Shown piece by piece: positions 22,099 through 25,916 of a DNA stretch of 25,916 bases. Position 1 is the first letter of the stretch; each line of letters starts with the position of its first letter. Location: the NCBI GenBank assembly GCA_038247995.1, contig JBBRUG010000036.1, positions 1 through 25,916 of the forward strand, given 5' to 3'. Both the position numbers and the translations under genes were made by a program. The notes under the pieces are model-generated. The model saw only the letters and a list, made by a program, of their open reading frames with translations, ran no database searches and was not told the origin of the DNA. Source of the DNA: JBBRUG01 sp038247995 (GTDB taxonomy: Bacteria; Chloroflexota; Chloroflexia; Chloroflexales; Chloroflexaceae).

Positions 22099-23175
22099 CT
22101 ACTCCCACACCCCGGCGATCGTTGCGGGCGCGGCGCCCATTGCGCGCACGAGTTCGTTGAGCACGCGCACCGTGGCTACGGCGTCGTTGATGTCGAACAG
22201 TTCCACCGGCGCGTGCGAGTAGCGCCGGCAGATGCCTAGCCCGCCAGTTGGGATGCCTTCGCGGGCGAGGTGAATCGCCGCCGCGTCGGTGCTTGATTTG
22301 CCCAGCACGGTCGCCGGTTGCAGCGTGACAGCGGCGCGCGCGGCAGCCTCATTCAGCAGTTGCATCACGCCGCGGTGGGCCAGGTGGCCGGTATTAGCCA
22401 GTAGAGCCACCGGCCCTGCGCCGATGCGGGTCGGCATTTCGGCATGATAATTCACGTCGGGCGTGTCGCCGCTCATGAAGGTATCAACAACCACGGCGTA
22501 GTCCGGGGCGGCGCGTTCGGCGGCCACTCGCGCCCCGCGCAGGCCGACCTCTTCTTGCACGGCCACCAGGCCGATCAGCGTGCCGTCGAGCGGCGTGTTG
22601 TGCAGTTCACGGAACAACTGGAGCAACACCGCGCAGCCGATGCGGTTGTCGATTGCCTTGCCCACCAGCCGATCCGGATTAGTAAGCTGCTCCAGTTCGC
22701 TCAACCAGACCCAGGGATCACCGAGGCTGATCCCCATTGCGGCAACTTCTTCAGCCGATTCCGCGCCGACATCAACGTACAGATCGTCCAGCGGCTGCAC
22801 ACGCGTGCGCTCCGTCGCCGACTGGAGATGCCCCGATTTGGCGCCCACTACGCCGAGATGACCATTCACCCAGAGCTTACGCCCCAATGCGAGACTATCG
22901 AGCACGCCGCCCAGCCGGTCGATCTTGAGAAAGCCGCTGGGCAGAATGCTCTTGACGATCCCGCCGATCTCGTCGGAGTGGGCCGCGATCATCAGGCGCG
23001 GATGTTCGCTCGCGCCGTGCCGAATGGCGTACAGGTTGCCGAACGAATCGACCTGAACTTCATCGGCGTAGGGCGCAAACGCGGCGCGGAGGTAGCGCAC
23101 CACCGGCTGCTCGAAGCCCGGCGGTGCGTGAAGGGCAGTCAGGTCGCGCAGCAGTGCGATCAACTCGGCTTTCAT
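22099..23175 (-). CDS. M42-family metallo-aminopeptidase (FrvX / glutamyl aminopeptidase type)
   Basis: A 358-residue cytosolic di-metal peptidase. Metal and catalytic residues are in place: His66 and Asp68 (AAHSDEIG), Asp176 (GKAIDNRIG), Glu208-Glu209 (VQEEVGLRGA), Asp231 (VVVDT) and His320 (RRYSHAP). M42 enzymes form tetrahedral dodecamers that trim N-terminal residues from oligopeptides. His-Ser-Asp replaces the more common His-Met-Asp around the first ligand. The ATG overlaps the stop of the upstream amidohydrolase gene by 4 bp (ATGA), with GGAG 8 nt before it, so the two are translationally coupled. A joint role in degrading small peptides or related amides is inferred. Confidence 0.93.
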   Translation of the reverse strand: MKAELIALLRDLTALHAPPGFEQPVVRYLRAAFAPYADEVQVDSFGNLYAIRHGASEHPRLMIAAHSDEIGGIVKSILPSGFLKIDRLGGVLDSLALGRKLWVNGHLGVVGAKSGHLQSATERTRVQPLDDLYVDVGAESAEEVAAMGISLGDPWVWLSELEQLTNPDRLVGKAIDNRIGCAVLLQLFRELHNTPLDGTLIGLVAVQEEVGLRGARVAAERAAPDYAVVVDTFMSGDTPDVNYHAEMPTRIGAGPVALLANTGHLAHRGVMQLLNEAAARAAVTLQPATVLGKSSTDAAAIHLAREGIPTGGLGICRRYSHAPVELFDINDAVATVRVLNELVRAMGAAPATIAGVWE

Positions 23176-24479
23176 CGGCTCACTCCATTACCGACAAGTG
23201 CGGCAACTCCACTCGGCGTCTGCACGCCACTGCGCCGGTCGGCGACGATTGCGCCGCCCTTGATCACCAGCAGGATGCGGGACAGATCTTGCAACACTGT
23301 CACGTCAGCGAGTGGGTCGCCGGCGACAAACACGGCATCGGCATAGCAGCCGGGCGCGATGCGGCCCACGTCGGGGAAGTCGAGCGCGTCGGCGGCGGCG
23401 CCGGTAGCGGCGAGCAGCGCCTCGGTGTTGCTCAGACCGGCTTCGACAAGCAGTTCCAATTCCCAGGCATTCTTGCCGTGGATCACATAGGGCATTGCCG
23501 CGTCGGTGCCGCAAATGATCGGCACGCCCAACTCGCGCGCGCGCGATGTGGTCTTCCAGGCGTTGTCGATCGCTTTGGTACGCCAGAATTTGAGCCAGGG
23601 GTTGCCCGGCGGCAAGGCCGCCTCGCCATACTTGCGGAAGGCGCCGACAACGCTCAGCGTCGGGCAGAGCACGGTGCCCTGGGCGGCCATGCGCTCCAAC
23701 TGACTATCGCTCAGGTAGAAGCCGTGCTCGATACCGTCGATCCCGGCGTCGATCGCCCAATCGGCGCCGTCGCCGCCGTAGCAGTGGGCAGTAACCCGAC
23801 GGTTGTGCCAATGCGACTCCTCGATCAGCGCCTGCATGGTTTCGGCGGTCATCTCGGGGGCGCAATAGCCTTTGTAGCGCCGCACATGCTCGGTGAGCGT
23901 GGCGTTGAACTTGATGAAATCGACATCGTAGCGCAGGTTCTGGCGCACCACCTTGCGCGCCTCTTCGGGGCCGTCGGCGACGGAGTGCGGGCCGGGCAGC
24001 GAGAGGTGCGGCGGCAGGATTTTTTCGCGATCCATGTGGCCGGTCGTGGAAGTGATGCCCAGGCCACAGGCCCAGATCCGCGGGCCGACCAGTTCGCCGC
24101 GGTTGATCATGTTGCGCAGCGAGGTATCGGTATAGTACCGGCTGGCACAGTCGCGCACGGTGGTGAAGCCGGCTTCCAGGTTTTTGAGCGCATTCTTGTA
24201 AAGATGCAGGGTGACAGTGGGGATGGAGCGTTCCAGTTCACCCATCCCGAAGGCATTGTCGCCGGGTTCGCCGCTGCCCAGCAGGTGGACGTGGGCGTCG
24301 ATTAGGCCCGGCAGCAACGTGCCTTCTTTAAGGGTGATGATTGTGGCGTCCTCAGGCGCGACGGTGCCCATCCCGCGCGAAACCTCGGCGATCTGCTCGC
24401 CATCGATCACAACTTCGGCGGCGTAGGGCGCGCTGCCGGTGCCGTCGAACAGCCGCTCGGTGCGAATTACGGTAGTCAT
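23172..24479 (-). CDS. Amidohydrolase (Xaa-Pro dipeptidase / imidazolonepropionase-like)
   Basis: A 435-residue metal-dependent hydrolase of the amidohydrolase superfamily. Metal-site residues: His63 and His65 (LIDAHVHL), candidate carboxylated Lys190 (DFIKFNATL), His232 (TAHCYG), His252 (IEHGFY) and Asp326 (ICGTDAAM). The small beta-sandwich is built from both ends (DGTGSAPYAAEVVIDGEQIAEV, and GCYADAVFVAGDPLADVTVL). The pattern with the Lys bridge matches the prolidase-like group known to cleave blocked or proline dipeptides. The ATG at 24479 has AAGGAG 5 nt upstream. It overlaps the M42 gene by 4 bp and is separated from the upstream ketopantoate-reductase-like gene by the 43-bp repeat array. 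Confidence 0.92.
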   Translation of the reverse strand: MTTVIRTERLFDGTGSAPYAAEVVIDGEQIAEVSRGMGTVAPEDATIITLKEGTLLPGLIDAHVHLLGSGEPGDNAFGMGELERSIPTVTLHLYKNALKNLEAGFTTVRDCASRYYTDTSLRNMINRGELVGPRIWACGLGITSTTGHMDREKILPPHLSLPGPHSVADGPEEARKVVRQNLRYDVDFIKFNATLTEHVRRYKGYCAPEMTAETMQALIEESHWHNRRVTAHCYGGDGADWAIDAGIDGIEHGFYLSDSQLERMAAQGTVLCPTLSVVGAFRKYGEAALPPGNPWLKFWRTKAIDNAWKTTSRARELGVPIICGTDAAMPYVIHGKNAWELELLVEAGLSNTEALLAATGAAADALDFPDVGRIAPGCYADAVFVAGDPLADVTVLQDLSRILLVIKGGAIVADRRSGVQTPSGVAALVGNGVSR

Positions 24480-24521
24480 GGTTACTCCTTGGCGCGGGCG
24501 CTCATGCGCGGCGTTGGGTGG

Positions 24522-24542
24522 CGCGCCCTGAAGGGCGCTGCT
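24522..24542. repeat. 21-bp repeated hairpin, copy 2
   Basis: GCGCCC (24523-24528), loop TGAA, GGGCGC (24533-24538). It is the exact reverse complement of 2751-2771 and ends 9 bp before the first 43-bp unit, whose hairpins also often have TGAA loops. Confidence 0.7.
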
Positions 24543-24551
24543 TGGTTAGCT

Positions 24552-24798
24552 TGAACACATGGGCCGCTGAAGCGGCGGATGTCGATGAGTGGACTGAACA
24601 CCTGGGCCGCTAAGGCGGCACCTGCCGATGAGCGGACTGAACACCTGGGTCGCTAAGGCGGCACCTGCCGATGAGCGGACTGAACACCTGGGTTGCTAAG
24701 GCGGCCCATGCCGATGGGTGGCCTGAACATTTTGGCCGCTGAAGCGGCGGGTGCCGAACGGTGACCTGAACACTTGGGCCGCTGAAGCGGCGGGTGCG
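24552..24798. repeat. Tandem array of 43-bp units, 5 full plus 1 partial
   Basis: Units begin with TGAACA at 24552, 24595, 24638, 24681, 24724 and 24767, always exactly 43 bp apart; the last is cut after about 32 bp. Each has a conserved left part (TGAACACCTGGGCCGCTAAG type) holding a 5-bp hairpin GCCGC/GCGGC with loop TGAA or TAAG, and a more variable right part. Units 2 and 3 are nearly identical (one difference). In units 3 and 4 the stem changes C to T on one side only, keeping G-U pairing on + strand RNA. Confidence 0.93.
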
Positions 24799-24829
24799 CC
24801 TTACGCTCACGCGATGGACTGCCCGACGG

Positions 24830-25831
24830 TCAGACTGTTGCCAGTTCATCCAGGTTAGCTTTGTCCAGTTGGCGTTCGCCGTTCTCGATGGCGTGGATAA
24901 TCGCGACCATGCGGGTCAAGATCGGGGCTGCGATGCCGTGCGCCGCTGCACGCTCGAGGATCGGGCTGAAGTGCGCAGCGACTTCGGTACGCCGCTTGCG
25001 CACGGCAAGGTCACGCCAGATCCCGCTGTGGGTTTTCTGGTCGCGCCGGCGCAAGGCGACGAGATGATCCAGCGAGGCGTGGATCGCGGCCATGTCATCA
25101 CTCACGAGCAGGTCGGGGTCGTAGCCGTCAAAGCCGAGCGGGCGGACGCCTGCCGCTTTGGCAACGGCCAGCACTTCGCGGGCGATGCCGATCATCACGC
25201 CACGATAGGCGTCGATCGCATCGGCCATAGTTTCGTTGCTCACCGCCGTGGCGAAGAGCATTGCGCCATAACCCTGTTTACCCCACAAGTAGCCCCAGAT
25301 GTTATCGGTGGTGCGCACCGGGCCGGCGTCCCAGTGGCTCAGCACCGCCTGCAAGCGCTCCAGGCGCGGCGTGATCCGGCCGTCCAGTTCGCCGATGTAG
25401 AAGGCGCCCGGCCCGCCAAAGTGGATCAGCCCCGGTTCGAGGTAGTCGGCGGAAAAGTTCACGAAACAGCCGATTGTGCGCCCCGCGCCGATAATCGCGC
25501 TGATCTGTAGTTCGTTCAGGCCGTTCTGCGCCGATACAACAAAGCCGTCAGGAGCGAGGCGCGGCGCAATTGCGACCATCGCGGTGGCGGTTGCCGGCGC
25601 TTTGACGGCGAGGATCACACATTCCAGGTTGTCCGGCAGGGCACTCAGTTCAATCGCCGGGGCGTGGACGGTGAACGTCTCGGCGAAACCTTTGATCGTT
25701 AAGCCCTGGGTATTGATCGCGGCAACGTGGTCGGCGGCGACATCGACGAAGCGCACCTCCGCGCCGCCACGGGCCATATACGCGCCCAGGGTGCCGCCGA
25801 TTGCTCCAGCGCCGACAATGGTGTAGCGCAT
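24830..25831 (-). CDS. Ketopantoate reductase (PanE/ApbA) family oxidoreductase
   Basis: A 333-residue NAD(P)-dependent protein with an N-terminal Rossmann motif (RYTIVGAGAIGG, Gly-rich loop at 7-13), the family QNG signature (102-104) and the C-terminal all-helical domain with a lysine (Lys185 in YLWGKQGYGAML). True PanE proteins usually have an Asn one helical turn after that Lys (K-x3-N). Here that position is Gly, so it may act on another 2-oxo acid rather than ketopantoate. The ATG at 25831 is preferred: GAGG (complement of 25837-25840) sits 5 nt upstream, whereas the upstream in-frame start at 25894 precedes non-family residues. Same strand as the amidohydrolase and M42 genes, but separated by the 43-bp array. 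Confidence 0.85.
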   Translation of the reverse strand: MRYTIVGAGAIGGTLGAYMARGGAEVRFVDVAADHVAAINTQGLTIKGFAETFTVHAPAIELSALPDNLECVILAVKAPATATAMVAIAPRLAPDGFVVSAQNGLNELQISAIIGAGRTIGCFVNFSADYLEPGLIHFGGPGAFYIGELDGRITPRLERLQAVLSHWDAGPVRTTDNIWGYLWGKQGYGAMLFATAVSNETMADAIDAYRGVMIGIAREVLAVAKAAGVRPLGFDGYDPDLLVSDDMAAIHASLDHLVALRRRDQKTHSGIWRDLAVRKRRTEVAAHFSPILERAAAHGIAAPILTRMVAIIHAIENGERQLDKANLDELATV

Positions 25832-25916
25832 CGTAACCTCTTTCATGGGTATTGTGAGGGTATCGGGTCGGGCTTCCCCCCACCCCAAACCCACGATTTT
25901 AAGAAGTGATGGAGGG

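Larger units (their letters stand above)
24480..24829. other. 350-bp gap with hairpin and tandem repeats
   Basis: The region between two - strand genes is filled by the 21-bp dispersed hairpin (24522-24542) and the 43-bp repeat array (24552-24798), leaving about 31 bp of unique sequence at the right. No gene is supported; the 43-bp period would shift any reading frame at every unit. Confidence 0.8.

Noticed and set aside
23124..24305. A 393-residue + strand open frame across the amidohydrolase
   Set aside because: It is antisense to a gene with all metal ligands in place. The translation is Gly/Ala/His-rich without family resemblance.
24552..24798. Possible CRISPR array in the 43-bp repeats
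   Set aside because: The variable part of each unit is only about 18 bp and is itself similar between units (units 2 and 3 differ at one base). There are no unique spacers and no cas genes.
24610..24849. A 79-residue - strand ORF over the 43-bp array
   Set aside because: 43 is not a multiple of three, so each unit is read in a different frame. The peptide is Arg/Pro/Ser-rich with no start signal.

Overview
The window looks like a chromosomal segment of a GC-rich filamentous member of the Chloroflexota, most likely class Chloroflexia (Chloroflexus/Roseiflexus relatives). The main reason is a gene run actB-actE-actA-(actG)-sco-coxB-coxA-coxC-coxD, which couples an alternative complex III (ACIII) module to a caa3-type cytochrome c oxidase. 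GlcE/GlcF-type glycolate oxidase genes sit just upstream, and a carotenoid-desaturase-family oxidoreductase sits just downstream. The taxon is inferred from gene families and was not tested by a search.

Layout. (1) 1-2687, + strand: a glcE whose N-terminal region is occupied by repeat DNA and runs off the left edge, then glcF. (2) 2688-3268: non-coding, with two hairpins, an octamer array, a perfect 10-copy heptamer array and candidate promoters. (3) 3269-13403, + strand: the respiratory cluster. ActB, ActE and ActA, a single-TM ActG-like protein and the copper chaperone SCO precede oxidase subunits II (fused to cytochrome c), I (A2-type, YS motif), III and IV. No actC, actD or actF is present. 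Two copies of a 95-bp multi-hairpin element sit in the actB/actE and actE/actA gaps. (4) 13433-15379: a hairpin, a short degenerate receiver-like ORF and the FAD-dependent desaturase-family gene, both genes on the - strand. (5) 15528-18549, + strand: REP-like hairpins, then a CheB-coiled coil-PAS-histidine kinase (no CheR domain) overlapping a NarL-type response regulator. (6) 18685-22095: a small membrane protein, a LysR regulator divergent from an MFS transporter with a palindromic operator candidate between them, and a ParB/Srx-fold protein. (7) 22099-25831, - strand: a ketopantoate-reductase-family protein, a six-unit 43-bp tandem repeat, an amidohydrolase and an M42 metallopeptidase.

How the parts work together. 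Glycolate oxidation would feed electrons toward the quinone pool. ACIII would oxidise quinol and pass electrons through its c-type hemes to the cytochrome c domain and CuA of CoxB, then to heme a and heme a3/CuB in CoxA. SCO and possibly the His-rich tails of CoxC and CoxD would serve copper delivery. The quinol-binding subunits needed for ACIII would have to come from another locus, or the cluster works differently.

A distinctive trait is the gene-border DNA. Most gaps carry 7- or 8-bp periodic arrays, REP-like hairpins or larger structured repeats, and in glcE such DNA lies inside the reading frame.
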